Positions 25,223 through 35,033 are shown, counted from the stretch's first letter. The stretch: DNA of 64,000 bases from Methanobrevibacter sp. (GCF_015062985.1 NZ_SUTI01000002.1:35064-99063), one strand, 5' to 3'. Notes: generated from the letters alone by a model not told the origin. Numbers and translations are program-made.

Positions 25223-25627
25223 TTAATCTTTTTTTCTTAAAATAGTGTATCCTCCTAAAAGAGCAGATACACCGAGTAATGCTAAGATTGGATGACCAGT
25301 TGCAAACATTGCGTGAGGAACAGTTGTATTTCCAGCATTTTCTGCAATTTCTGGAACACTTTCATTTGCAGTATCATTGGTCACATTAACAGTTGTATTA
25401 GCAGTATCAACAGCATTATCTACATTATTTCCTGTTTCATTGTATTGACTGCCTGCCCAACCATCTTCATCTTGGTATTTGCTGCTTGCTAAAGCGCCAT
25501 CATCCTGGTATTGGCTTTCACCCAGAGCAGCAAAATCATCACTCACATTTGTAGCGCAAACTGCAGATGCTGAACCAATAACACAGAATATTGCTATTAG
25601 TACGAAAAATTTTTTAATTAAATCCAT
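25223..25627 (-). CDS. Small secreted, membrane-anchored surface protein
   Basis: A 134-residue protein starting at the ATG at 25627 (MDLIKKFFVLIAIFCVIGSASA), which has GGTGATTATAG upstream; the longer frame lacks a site. After the signal peptide come three short repeats of the type S-x-YQ(D/E)D (SQYQDDGALASSKYQDEDGWAGSQYN), then a Thr/Asn/Val-rich linker with many N-glycosylation sequons, and a C-terminal TM helix followed by RKKD. This is the layout of a small anchored cell-wall or stalk protein. Function unknown. Confidence 0.75.
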   Translation of the reverse strand: MDLIKKFFVLIAIFCVIGSASAVCATNVSDDFAALGESQYQDDGALASSKYQDEDGWAGSQYNETGNNVDNAVDTANTTVNVTNDTANESVPEIAENAGNTTVPHAMFATGHPILALLGVSALLGGYTILRKKD

Positions 25628-25950
25628 AACTATAATCACCGTAATAATAATCAATTTAAACAAGCCGGTTTTAAAGAAACCAACTCCATTTACACAAATA
25701 ATTATATGAAAAAGACCATATATAAAGTTTTTCGAATGCAAGCACTCACTTGCATCTTAAAATGATGAAAAAAGAATGAATAATTATTTATTTATAAAAA
25801 TAATGCAAATAAACTTTTTATATTGCCCCTAAACGATTTAATGTTCTGATTCACTAACAGGAACTAAATGAAAAATTCAATTAAAATCAGAATTATGCAA
25901 TAATAATCTGCAGGTAATGTTTTTTAATAAATCCAAATAAATAATTACCC
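25628..25950. other. Intergenic region between divergent surface-protein and acetyltransferase genes
   Basis: It holds the promoter of the small surface protein (TATA-like TTTATATA near 25720-25729, minus strand) and, just upstream of it, the inverted repeat ATGCAAG-N6-CTTGCAT at 25736-25755, a candidate activator or repressor site. No gene is seen. Confidence 0.5.
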
Positions 25951-26514
25951 ATGAAAGAAATTGAAAAAATGCAGGCAGGACTTGAATATTGCTACGATGA
26001 TGAAGATATATCAATGATGAAACTGCACGCCATTGAAAATGCAAACATATTTAATTCGCTTGCAGAAGATGATTTGGACAAACAGCATGAAGTGCTATCC
26101 GAGATTTTAGGTTCAGTAGGTGAAAAGGTCTGGATTGCAAAACGATTCTGCTTTGATAATGGAAAAAACATCCATATCGGAAACAATTTTACAGGAAACT
26201 TCAATCTGACAATCCTCGACATTAAAGAGGTATATATTGGAGATAATGTTATGATCGGTCCGAACACTACCATAACGGCAGTCGGTCACCCTTTATCCCC
26301 TAAAAAAAGACGCGAACATTTAGGGCAGGGAAGTGAAATCAGAATCGGAAATGATGTGTGGATAGGGGCCAACGTTACTATTTTGCCGGGAGTTACAATT
26401 GGTGATAATGTCGTTATCGGTGCCGGGGCCGTTGTTACAAAGGACATTCCAGATAATTCACTTGCAGTCGGCGTTCCAGCACGTGTAGTAAAAGAAATTG
26501 AAAATGACGTATAA
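25951..26514 (+). CDS. Maltose/galactoside-type O-acetyltransferase
   Basis: A 187-residue hexapeptide-repeat acetyltransferase of the Maa/LacA/NodL group, transferring acetyl from acetyl-CoA to a sugar. It has the N-terminal helical segment (EKMQAGLEYCYDDED), the left-handed beta-helix IGDNVMIGPN..., the catalytic His113 in TAVGHPLS, and a final IGAGAVVTKDIPDNSLAVGVPARVVK. Length is normal. It may modify cell-surface sugars or salvage sugars; the acceptor is unknown. The TPR gene follows 42 nt later. Confidence 0.88.
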   Translation: MKEIEKMQAGLEYCYDDEDISMMKLHAIENANIFNSLAEDDLDKQHEVLSEILGSVGEKVWIAKRFCFDNGKNIHIGNNFTGNFNLTILDIKEVYIGDNVMIGPNTTITAVGHPLSPKKRREHLGQGSEIRIGNDVWIGANVTILPGVTIGDNVVIGAGAVVTKDIPDNSLAVGVPARVVKEIENDV

Positions 26515-26556
26515 ATAACATAACAACAAATTATATATTAATTAGGTTGTGTTACT

Positions 26557-27741
26557 ATGGATGCCGTTACCAAAGAAAAATTAAAACTAGCACAAAAATT
26601 CAAAAAAGAAAACAAAATTGATGAAGCAGAGGAAATCTACAGGGAATTTTGGGAAAAATCTCCAGAGGGATTTTCTGAATTTGACAAGACCACCTTCAGC
26701 TGGATTCTCTACAACAAATACATTAAAAATAATGAAGACCTTGATGAGATTCTTGAAAATGCAGAACTGATTACTGAAGTTAAAAAACAGCAAAACCAAT
26801 CACAGGACAGTAAATACCCATGCCCTTATACATTGACCATCTTAAAGGTTCTCGAAAACTTAAATAAAAATAATGACTTTGAAGAGGTCGTGATGTGGGC
26901 TGAAAAAATCAATCCCGATTATCTAAGCGCAAAGGCAAGTGACTTCAATGGAAGGAAATATCCTTCAAACAAAGAAAAGTACTACAGCCAGCTGACAAAA
27001 GCCCTTTTGAAACTTGATGACATTGACAACTGTTATGAATTATCAAAAGAGGCTCTTGGATTGGAAGAGTTGACTGATGATACCTGGTTTAATTGGAGAT
27101 TATCCAAATGTGCCAATGAACTAGGGGAATACGATGAAGCTATTGAATGCCTTGAAAAAATGATTGCAAAAAAGCCGGACTGGTATATGAAAGCTGAAAT
27201 AGCCAACAGCTACTATTTCAAAGGGGACTTTGAAAATTCACTTAACTATGCCATCGACGCCGTTTTAACTCCAGCTCCAAGTGAAAGCAAAGTAAATGTT
27301 TATTCCCTGATTGCTGATTTGATTGAAGAGGAATATCCTGAAGAGGCGCTTAAACACAGATATCTGGAATACAGCATCAGACTCAACAAGGAATGGAAAA
27401 TTGATGACCGGCTAGAAGAAGAAATAGAAAAGGCAAGCCTTGACACAGAAAATACCCAATACTGGAAAATCGAAAAGGAACTGAAGGGCTTTTGGAATGA
27501 ACTGAAATACAAAAATCAGGAAGTTCAATATGGGATAATAAGCAGGATATTGCCTCATGGAAAAGCAGGTTTTATCCAAACTGAAGATGGGAAATCCTAT
27601 TACTTTAAAAAATATGAATTCAAAGGATCTGAAGATGAATTCCATGAAAGGACAAGCGTCAGCTTTTATCTTGAAGAGGGATACGACAAGTCTAAAGATG
27701 AAATAAAAATGAATGCAGTAAACATTAACACCATAAACTGA
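26557..27741 (+). CDS. TPR protein with C-terminal cold-shock-like domain
   Basis: A 394-residue soluble protein. Residues about 1-300 are helical repeats with TPR-like pairs (KFKKENKIDEAEEIYREFWEK; ELGEYDEAIECLEKMIAKKPDWYMKAEIANSYYFKGDFENSLNYA). The last ~70 residues (YGIISRILPHGKAGFIQTEDGKSYYFKKYEF...VSFYLEEGYDKSKDEIKMNAVNI) have the strand pattern of a cold-shock/OB domain, with G-(x)-GFI and YYF aromatic positions suited to bind RNA. This suggests a repeat scaffold joined to a nucleic-acid-binding module; partners are unknown. Confidence 0.75.
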   Translation: MDAVTKEKLKLAQKFKKENKIDEAEEIYREFWEKSPEGFSEFDKTTFSWILYNKYIKNNEDLDEILENAELITEVKKQQNQSQDSKYPCPYTLTILKVLENLNKNNDFEEVVMWAEKINPDYLSAKASDFNGRKYPSNKEKYYSQLTKALLKLDDIDNCYELSKEALGLEELTDDTWFNWRLSKCANELGEYDEAIECLEKMIAKKPDWYMKAEIANSYYFKGDFENSLNYAIDAVLTPAPSESKVNVYSLIADLIEEEYPEEALKHRYLEYSIRLNKEWKIDDRLEEEIEKASLDTENTQYWKIEKELKGFWNELKYKNQEVQYGIISRILPHGKAGFIQTEDGKSYYFKKYEFKGSEDEFHERTSVSFYLEEGYDKSKDEIKMNAVNINTIN

Positions 27742-27800
27742 ATGTGAAAATCCAGATTAATAGCTTTTAAATTTAAAAAAAAAGAAAATTTGGGAAGTAA

Positions 27801-30515
27801 TCATCTGATTACTTCAACAATCATATCTAAGTTTTCAGATTGCAGAATGTCCACTTTTTTACCGGATGCTCCGACAATCTCCTTTTTGATATTCAACATA
27901 TCTTCAGGCACAACTATTTCGCCAATTGAAAGTTCATGGCTTTCTTCTAAAACAGAACCTATTTCTTCAATATCGGTTGATTTCAAGTAACCGATAATTT
28001 TACCGGCATCCTTTTTGAATGTCGGTCCTATCTGGGACATGTCCGGTTCAACTTCAATAATCTTTTCATGAACTTCAGGTTTTCCTTGGCTAATTGTTAA
28101 ATCTTTAATCTTTAATGTGCCTTTGATATCATCGCCAAATTCATTGAAGACTTCAACCAATGAATCATCGGAAGTGTATACATTCACTTCAGCAAGTTCC
28201 GCATTCAATGGGATTTTTGAAGCTGATTTGAATCTTCTTACTTCATCGATTAACTCAACTGTGGTTTCTCCTTTAGCTTCCATGTCTTCACTGATAAGTT
28301 CCTCATGAACTTCAGGCCATAATGTTGTATGGATTGATTCGTCTGAGAAATACTGATAGACCTCTTCTGTGAAGAACGGTGCAATCGGAGCCAATAATTT
28401 AAGTGAAGTTTCAACGACTGTCCTTAAGGTGTATTTTGCAGCCTTTCTTGATTCGTCTGATACGTCTGTGTATAATCTGTATTTTACTGCTTCAATATAT
28501 TCATCACAGAAATCATGCCAGAAGAACCTTTCAATAGATGTGATTGTTTCTGCAAAGTTGTAATCCTCAAAGGCTTTATCTACAGTGATATTCAGGTTGT
28601 TGAGTTTGGATAAGATCCATAAGTCAATAGGTCCGAGATTGTCCTTGACTTCTTCATAGGATACCTCTTCATCAAAAATCTGCATGCTTATGAATCTGAA
28701 TGCGTTCCAGAATTTCCTCAGGAACCTGTATCCATGCTTGATGTCTTTCCAGTCAAATATTACATCAGATCCAGGCACACTGTTAGCTGCCCAAGTCCTT
28801 AGGGAATCTGCACCATACTGTTCGATGACCTCTTCAGGTCCCACAACGAATTCCGGCCTTGATTTGCTCATCTTGTTTCCGTCTTCACCGAATACCATAC
28901 CGTTGATTACAATGTCGTCAAATGGCTTTTGACCTGTTAATGCCAAACATCTGAGGGTTGTGTAGAATGCCCATGTACGGATAATGTCGTGTCCTTGAGG
29001 ACGGATGTTTGATGGGAAATGATTAACATAATCTTCATCAGGCCATCCTGCAATGGATAAAGGTGAAATAGATGAATCCATCCAGGTGTCCAGGACATCC
29101 ACTTCAGGAATGAACTCTTCACATCCGCATTCACATGCATGTTTCGGTTTATCTACAGTTGGATCAATCGGCAAGTCTTCCACATCAGGCAGGATAACTT
29201 TTCCGCAGTCTTTACAGTACCATACCGGAATTGGGGTCGCAAATATTCTTTGTCTTGATATACACCAGTCCCATTCCATGGAATCAGCCCAGTTAACCAT
29301 ACGGGATTTCATGTGTTCAGGTACCCATTTCATCTCATCTGCTGCGGTTTTGGTCTTTTCGATTAAGTCGCTTACCGCTACAAACCACTGTTCCTTAAGA
29401 AGAATTTCAACAGGGGTCTTGCATCTCCAGCACTGACCGACATTCTGGTCAACCTCTTCCTGTTTTAAAAGGTAACCTTCACTGTCCAGGTCTTCAATGG
29501 TCTGTTTTTTACAGCTTTGCAGGTCCATGCCCTCATATCTTCCAGCTGCAGCTGTTAATGTACCTGCATCATCCATAACATCAATGACTTCCAAACCATA
29601 TTTTTGAACCCAGCTTACGTCAGTCTTATCCCCGAAAGTACAAATCATTACCGCACCTGTACCGAATTCAGGGTCTACCTCTTCATCTGCAATTATTTTT
29701 ACTTTTTGATGTGATAAAGGTACTTCAACATATTTTCCTAAAAGGTGAGTGTATCTTTCATCTTCAGGGTGAATAACAACTGCGACACATGCAGACATCA
29801 GTTCAGGACGGGTTGTTGCAATGAGGATTCCTTCGGTTTTCGGGTCGGCCTGCTTGCCGGATTCCTGTGAAGATGCGATATCGCCGTATGAGTCTTCAAC
29901 AGCAGGAGGGAAGTTGACATAATTTAAAAAGGTTGTATTGTCTGAATATTCCACTTCTGCAAAGGCAATAGCTGTCTGACAACGAGGACACCAGTTTACA
30001 GGGTGTTTTCCCTGATAGATTAGTCCGTCTTCATACATTTTCAAAAATGAATATTGGGTTCTTCTCATGTACTCCGGATTCATTGTTACAAATTCGCGAG
30101 TCCAATCCTGTGAATAACCCATTGCCCTCATGTCCGCTTTCATGCTTGCAATGTTTTTGGTGGTCAAATCAATACAGTATTGTCTGAATTGTGCTCTTGA
30201 AACATCATTTTTCTTGATTCCATGAGTTTCTTCAACTTTTACTTCAGTTGGAAGACCATGGCAGTCCCATCCCTGTGGGAAGAGGACATCAAATCCTTTC
30301 TGTCTCCTGTATCTTGCGTTCATATCAATGTAAACCCAATTAAGAACATGGCCTAAATGAATTGCTCCTGTCGGGTATGGTGGGGGAGTGTCGATTACAT
30401 ATCTTGGACGGGATCCATCTCCAATGTATTTGTAGATGTTTTCATCTTCCCATTTTTTCTCCCATTCCTTCTCTTTTTTAAAGTCATAGTCTTTAGGAAT
30501 CTCTTCGTTTGACAT
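27801..30515 (-). CDS. valS: Valyl-tRNA synthetase
   Basis: A 904-residue class I synthetase with HIGH as HLGH in PTGAIHLGHVLNW, KMSKS at about residue 545 in GNKMSKSRPEF, an editing domain between them, zinc-type Cys pairs (WCPRCQTA; CWRCKTP; CKDCGK...CECGCEEF), and a helical anticodon-binding C-terminus. The length is typical of archaeal ValRS. It is divergent from the His-rich membrane protein and pheT; the shared 143-bp region contains the palindrome ATAGTTAACTAT (30592-30603). Confidence 0.96.
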   Translation of the reverse strand: MSNEEIPKDYDFKKEKEWEKKWEDENIYKYIGDGSRPRYVIDTPPPYPTGAIHLGHVLNWVYIDMNARYRRQKGFDVLFPQGWDCHGLPTEVKVEETHGIKKNDVSRAQFRQYCIDLTTKNIASMKADMRAMGYSQDWTREFVTMNPEYMRRTQYSFLKMYEDGLIYQGKHPVNWCPRCQTAIAFAEVEYSDNTTFLNYVNFPPAVEDSYGDIASSQESGKQADPKTEGILIATTRPELMSACVAVVIHPEDERYTHLLGKYVEVPLSHQKVKIIADEEVDPEFGTGAVMICTFGDKTDVSWVQKYGLEVIDVMDDAGTLTAAAGRYEGMDLQSCKKQTIEDLDSEGYLLKQEEVDQNVGQCWRCKTPVEILLKEQWFVAVSDLIEKTKTAADEMKWVPEHMKSRMVNWADSMEWDWCISRQRIFATPIPVWYCKDCGKVILPDVEDLPIDPTVDKPKHACECGCEEFIPEVDVLDTWMDSSISPLSIAGWPDEDYVNHFPSNIRPQGHDIIRTWAFYTTLRCLALTGQKPFDDIVINGMVFGEDGNKMSKSRPEFVVGPEEVIEQYGADSLRTWAANSVPGSDVIFDWKDIKHGYRFLRKFWNAFRFISMQIFDEEVSYEEVKDNLGPIDLWILSKLNNLNITVDKAFEDYNFAETITSIERFFWHDFCDEYIEAVKYRLYTDVSDESRKAAKYTLRTVVETSLKLLAPIAPFFTEEVYQYFSDESIHTTLWPEVHEELISEDMEAKGETTVELIDEVRRFKSASKIPLNAELAEVNVYTSDDSLVEVFNEFGDDIKGTLKIKDLTISQGKPEVHEKIIEVEPDMSQIGPTFKKDAGKIIGYLKSTDIEEIGSVLEESHELSIGEIVVPEDMLNIKKEIVGASGKKVDILQSENLDMIVEVIR

Positions 30516-30658
30516 ATATTTTCTCCTAATATAGTATAGATAAAAATAATATTATTAGATATGTATCTTATTATTTAAAAATATTAAGTAGATAGTTAAC
30601 TATATTATATAAAAAAATTATATTATTAATATTATCAAATAAAAAAGGACTGTTAAAT

Positions 30659-31015
30659 ATGCACTTACTATGGTTTTATGTTGCTATTCTATTGGCTATA
30701 AGTGATGTATTGCACACCACCTTAATGTGGAAAGTCTTCAACAACTTTTACATATTGCTTGGAGGTTTAATTGACCAGACTACACATTCAACCTGGCAGA
30801 CATGGGTAATACATGAGATAATGGAAGCCGCATTTCATTTTGTAATATTATCAATAGTGTTCCTATCCCCTACCGTGGGAATTCTAGCAGCCCTAATTCA
30901 TTTTGTAATAGATGTAACCCATACAGTTTTCATACGTGATATGGGCGTATTAGAACATAGAGCTCTTCATTTTGTTGTTGAATCTCTATTTTTCATTATA
31001 CTTTTTGGATTCTAA
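30659..31015 (+). CDS. Histidine-rich four-helix membrane protein of unknown function
   Basis: A 118-residue protein made almost entirely of four hydrophobic helices. Acidic and His residues occur at regular spacing inside or next to the helices: H52-E53-x2-E56-x3-H60, H81-x3-D85-x2-H88 and E99-H100-x3-H104, plus H19 and E108. Such patterns resemble membrane di-iron or heme sites. It lies 21 nt before pheT on the same strand and is probably co-transcribed with it. I do not recognise the family; metal binding is inference from the residue pattern. Confidence 0.65.
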   Translation: MHLLWFYVAILLAISDVLHTTLMWKVFNNFYILLGGLIDQTTHSTWQTWVIHEIMEAAFHFVILSIVFLSPTVGILAALIHFVIDVTHTVFIRDMGVLEHRALHFVVESLFFIILFGF

Positions 31016-31036
31016 AATAATTAATGGAGTTATTAA

Positions 31037-32695
31037 ATGCCAGTTATAACATTCAAATATCAAGATTTAAAAGATTTAGGAATAGATATGGAAAAAGATG
31101 AACTTATAGACACACTTCCAATGATGTCCAGCGATATCGAGGACTTTGACGATGAGGAAATCAAAGTAGAATTCTTCCCCAACAGACCTGACAACCTATC
31201 TGTTGAAGGGGTAGCCAGATCTTTTAAAGGGTTCATCGGTCAGGAAATCGGTTTTCCAGACTATAAAGTTGAAGAATCCGGAGAATATGTTACTGTTGAC
31301 AAGGATGTGGCCAACATCAGACCATATATTGGCTTTGCAAAGATTGATAATGTTGATTTTACTGGCGATAAACTAAAATATGTTATGGATTTCCAAGAAA
31401 ACCTCCACTGGGTAATCGGAAGGGACAGGAAAAAAGTGGCTATCGGTATACACAATGCAGATGTTGTTAACGGGCCGTTCAAATACATTGCAACACCAAA
31501 AGATGCAAATGCTTTTGTTCCTTTGGAAAAAGACGTGGAAATGACTCCAGATGAAATCCTTAAAGAACATGAAAAGGGTAAGGATTACGCCCACTTAATC
31601 GAGGACTTCGACAAGTACCCGTTAATTTTGGATTGTGACGACAACATATTATCCATGCCTCCAATCATTAACGGAGAGCTGACCAAACTTAAGGAAGATA
31701 CCAAAAACATAATCGTTGACGTGACCGGTACCGATGAAAGGGCAGTCAACCAGGCATTAAATATTATTTGCTCATCATTTGCAGAAGTTGGAGGTCAAAT
31801 CAAATCCATGGAAGTCAGATACGAGGACAAAACTATCAAGACTCCTGATTTAACTCCGCAGGAAATGAATGTTCATGTAGATACCGCAAATGAACTGATT
31901 GGAGGAACATCACTTACTGCAGAAGACATTAAAGGATTACTGTTAAAGGCACGTTTTGATGCTGAAATAATTGATGACAATGAAGTTAAAGCCATCATTC
32001 CGGCTTACAGAGTAGACATACTGCACGAAGTAGACATCGTTGAAAATATTGCTGTTCAGTACCACATCAATGATGTTGTTGCCGAATTGCCGGACATCAA
32101 TACCGTGGCATATGAAAACAACTGGTTTAAAGCCGAAAGCACCATCCGCGAAGTAATGGTTGCACTTGGTTTTCAGGAAGTAATGAGCCTGATGCTTACA
32201 AACGAAGAGGCACATTACACCAAAATGAATCAGCCTGAAGAGCCTCATGTTCAGGTCGCAAGACCAATTACAATCGACAGGACCATGATCAGAACCAGTC
32301 TTATTAATTCTTTAATGGAATTTTTAGAAGACAACAAGCACGAAGACCTGCCTCAAAAGATATTTGAAATCGGAGACGTTTTATACTTGGATGAAACCAA
32401 AGAAAACAAAACCGTTGCTTCCAAAAAATTGGCGGCTTTAATCTGCCATTCAACTGCAAACTTCACTGAAATCAAGTCTGTCGTAAGCAGCGTCTTATCA
32501 AACTTAGGCTATTCAATGGAAATATCCGACAGCAAAAACAAGACTTTCATTGAAGGCCGCTGCGCCGATGTTGTCGGTGAAGCTCAAAACGGTACAGTTA
32601 ATGGATTCTTCGGTGAAGTGTCACCTGAAGTGATTACAAACTTTACTTTGGAATATCCTGTAATTGCATTTGAAATCGAGTTTAATAATAATTAA
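31037..32695 (+). CDS. pheT: Phenylalanyl-tRNA synthetase beta subunit, archaeal type
   Basis: A 552-residue subunit of PheRS, which forms an alpha2-beta2 tetramer with PheS (not in this window). The archaeal/eukaryal short form is clear: B1 domain at the N-terminus (FFPNRPDNLSVEGVARS), B3/B4 editing domains, B5 (IPAYRVDILHEVDIVENIA) and the class II-like C-terminal domain (MIRTSLINSLMEFLEDN...FEIGDV). A GGAG site precedes the ATG. Confidence 0.95.
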   Translation: MPVITFKYQDLKDLGIDMEKDELIDTLPMMSSDIEDFDDEEIKVEFFPNRPDNLSVEGVARSFKGFIGQEIGFPDYKVEESGEYVTVDKDVANIRPYIGFAKIDNVDFTGDKLKYVMDFQENLHWVIGRDRKKVAIGIHNADVVNGPFKYIATPKDANAFVPLEKDVEMTPDEILKEHEKGKDYAHLIEDFDKYPLILDCDDNILSMPPIINGELTKLKEDTKNIIVDVTGTDERAVNQALNIICSSFAEVGGQIKSMEVRYEDKTIKTPDLTPQEMNVHVDTANELIGGTSLTAEDIKGLLLKARFDAEIIDDNEVKAIIPAYRVDILHEVDIVENIAVQYHINDVVAELPDINTVAYENNWFKAESTIREVMVALGFQEVMSLMLTNEEAHYTKMNQPEEPHVQVARPITIDRTMIRTSLINSLMEFLEDNKHEDLPQKIFEIGDVLYLDETKENKTVASKKLAALICHSTANFTEIKSVVSSVLSNLGYSMEISDSKNKTFIEGRCADVVGEAQNGTVNGFFGEVSPEVITNFTLEYPVIAFEIEFNNN

Positions 32696-32711
32696 ACTCA
32701 TAACTATTTTT

Positions 32712-32852
32712 TTAATACCATAATTTTCTCATTTGTATTTCCATTTGGGCCTGATTGCTCAATTGGGGTGGAGCATCATAATTATAGAAAATCAGTATCA
32801 GAATTAATAAAAAGATTATGATAGCTATCAGAATTATTGTCCATCTTCTCAA
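32712..32852 (-). CDS. 46-residue single-TM protein coupled to yjbQ
   Basis: A short frame starts at TTG (32852) directly after the yjbQ stop codon (TAA-TTG) and has the ribosome binding site GGTGA inside the last yjbQ codons. It reads MRRWTIILIAIIIFLLILILIFY and then a polar Gln/Met-rich tail: an Arg-flanked N-terminus, one TM helix and a cytoplasmic or exposed 24-residue tail. The coupling and clean helix support a real small gene; function unknown. Confidence 0.55.
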   Translation of the reverse strand: MRRWTIILIAIIIFLLILILIFYNYDAPPQLSNQAQMEIQMRKLWY

Positions 32853-33260
32853 TTATTCACCAACCATTGTCAAAGTTACTGTTCTTGCACGTCTTGGTCC
32901 ATCTAATTCTATGAAAAAAACTGATTGCCATGTGCCCAAATCCAATTTTCCATTTTTAACAGGCAGACATTCGCTTGATGAAAGCAGGAATGATTTCAAG
33001 TGTGACCTTGCATTGTCATCAATCCTGTCATGACTATAGCTGAATTTATCTGAAACCAAATTATCCAACATGAATTCCAAATCTGATAACAGTCCGCTTT
33101 CATTTTCATTGACAACAATAGCTGAAGTGGAATGCTTTGAGAAAATAGATATGATGCCCTCTTCAATATCGATTAGTTCATTGATTTGGGATGTGATGTC
33201 CATTATTTCAAAATTCTTATTGGTATTGATTTTTAAAGAATGAGTTTTAATTGTCATCAA
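32853..33260 (-). CDS. YjbQ/UPF0047 family protein
   Basis: A 135-residue member of the YjbQ family, small trimeric beta proteins; some members show thiamin phosphate synthase activity when overproduced, but the physiological role is open. Family hallmarks are the SKHSTSAIVVNENE segment, the SHDRIDDNARSHLKSFLL stretch with conserved His, and the C-terminal GTWQSVFFIELDGPRRARTV. A MM start leaves one residue of uncertainty. Confidence 0.88.
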   Translation of the reverse strand: MMTIKTHSLKINTNKNFEIMDITSQINELIDIEEGIISIFSKHSTSAIVVNENESGLLSDLEFMLDNLVSDKFSYSHDRIDDNARSHLKSFLLSSSECLPVKNGKLDLGTWQSVFFIELDGPRRARTVTLTMVGE

Positions 33261-33317
33261 ATAGTAGATTTGTAAAAACTTCTTAATAAAATAAAAGAAA
33301 AAAAAAGAAATTAAAAT

Positions 33318-35033
33318 TCAGTATTTGTCCCTTCTGTTCCAGTATCCATAAATCAACATTGCCATGATTGCGGCAATACTCAGCACTACAAGACCAGAGG
33401 TATCATTAATTTCTTTTGAAATTTTGCTTTTGGGAACGACTTCATATGATTTTCCTTCCTCGGACACTTCACCTGCACTTGAATCGCCAGCGTTAACATT
33501 TCCATTAGTCAATGCACTTTCACCATTGTCTGATGAGTCCTGAAAGACTCCAGAAGCATTTTTACCATAAACCCTAGAACTATTTGAGTTTGCAAAATGG
33601 GCGCTGGTGGAAGTTCCATTTTGTGAAATTACATCACCCTTTGATGTTGCATTATTGTTGGAATCTGATGTTTCGACTTCATCAGATCCGGAATTGCCCT
33701 CTTCACCTTGAGGCACAACAGAAGTTTGTGAGTCCTGATTTGTACCTTTTTCACCTGATGCTGTTTTATATGCGTATTTGACCGGTTGTCCACCAACCAT
33801 CACTTCAATGTCATATTCAGTATCATCATCAAGATTAGCATCGATAGTGGCTTTTCCGTTTACAAATTTTGCAGCATAGCTATTTCCATTGACATTGACT
33901 GTAGTGTCGAAGGTTCCGAATTCTTTTACAGGTTTTCCATTTGTATCATACATCTGAAGGCCAATACCGTTCTTGACGGAAAATGTTCCCATTTTCATGA
34001 TTCCTGCAAGAAGCATAGGGCAGACAAATGTATTCTCATCATCGGTTGAATCGAACCAATTGTCACCAAGTTTAAATACAGGCAATTCAGGATTATTTTT
34101 AGCCTGATAACCTTCATTATGTGCCAATACATTATATTTAACTTCTAGCCTTGAAGGGTTTCCTTCCTTAGCCGTTTTAAAGTTCTCACCAAATAACAAT
34201 CCATTGCCTGATTCAAATGCTCCCAGTTCATAATCTGTGTAACGGCGATTATAATTAAATGTATTTGCATTTATTACATCATCTGTTGATATTGAGTTGA
34301 TGTAAATTCCATTAGGATTTTCAAAGGCCTGATTGAACTTTATAATATTTCCCTGTGATACATTAAACAATGAAATTCCATTAAACTTATTGTGATGAAC
34401 CGTATTGTTTGTTATATTACAGCAATAGATGTTGGAAGTTTCAATTCCTGACCTGCCAGTATTGAAAACCTCATTTTCTGATATTAATGTATTTCTTACA
34501 TCATGCAATTGTATTCCATTAACATCCGCACCGGATACATTATTTCTGGAAAGTACAATTCCATCAGCGTTTTTAACCAAAATACAGTTGCCTCCACCAT
34601 TAATGATGTTGTTTTTTATGGTGGTATTGTCTGATGAATCGACAATGATTCCATAATCGCTATTTGAAGCAATGATTTTAAAACCTGATAGTGTGCTTCC
34701 TCCACTATTTGAAGTGAAGTAAAATCCGAAGGTATCGGTTATTCCTAGACTTTTAGCCCTGTCAGTTAATTGACCAGATGTATACACTGCAGGATTCTGT
34801 TTAGAGACAATATTTAACCTTTTATCTACAACTAAGGAGATTTCTTCATATTTTTTGTCAGTAAACTCGAAGGTATCCCCATCAACTGCATTATCAAACA
34901 TGAACTGAACATTATCATTTGTCAAATCAGAGGTTATTTGATAAGTGGTAGAATCATCTGCTGCACTAACTGTGGAAACTAGAAGCAAACCAATTAAACA
35001 TATGAACAAAATGTTAATGATTTTTTTATCCAT
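33318..35033 (-). CDS. Adhesin-like beta-helix protein with C-terminal membrane anchor
   Basis: A 571-residue secreted protein. The ATG at 35033 (MDKKIINILFICLIGLLLVSTVSAADD) has a GGAGAGATG site; the longer frame is spurious. Residues about 50-320 are PbH1/NosD-like beta-helix coils (NGGGNCILVKNADGIVLSRNNVSGADVNGIQL). A small beta domain follows, then a Ser/Asn/Gly-rich linker of about 100 residues, and a C-terminal TM helix ending in WNRRDKY. The linker plus anchor suggests a cell-wall-spanning stalk. It is divergent from the second beta-helix gene. Confidence 0.85.
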   Translation of the reverse strand: MDKKIINILFICLIGLLLVSTVSAADDSTTYQITSDLTNDNVQFMFDNAVDGDTFEFTDKKYEEISLVVDKRLNIVSKQNPAVYTSGQLTDRAKSLGITDTFGFYFTSNSGGSTLSGFKIIASNSDYGIIVDSSDNTTIKNNIINGGGNCILVKNADGIVLSRNNVSGADVNGIQLHDVRNTLISENEVFNTGRSGIETSNIYCCNITNNTVHHNKFNGISLFNVSQGNIIKFNQAFENPNGIYINSISTDDVINANTFNYNRRYTDYELGAFESGNGLLFGENFKTAKEGNPSRLEVKYNVLAHNEGYQAKNNPELPVFKLGDNWFDSTDDENTFVCPMLLAGIMKMGTFSVKNGIGLQMYDTNGKPVKEFGTFDTTVNVNGNSYAAKFVNGKATIDANLDDDTEYDIEVMVGGQPVKYAYKTASGEKGTNQDSQTSVVPQGEEGNSGSDEVETSDSNNNATSKGDVISQNGTSTSAHFANSNSSRVYGKNASGVFQDSSDNGESALTNGNVNAGDSSAGEVSEEGKSYEVVPKSKISKEINDTSGLVVLSIAAIMAMLIYGYWNRRDKY

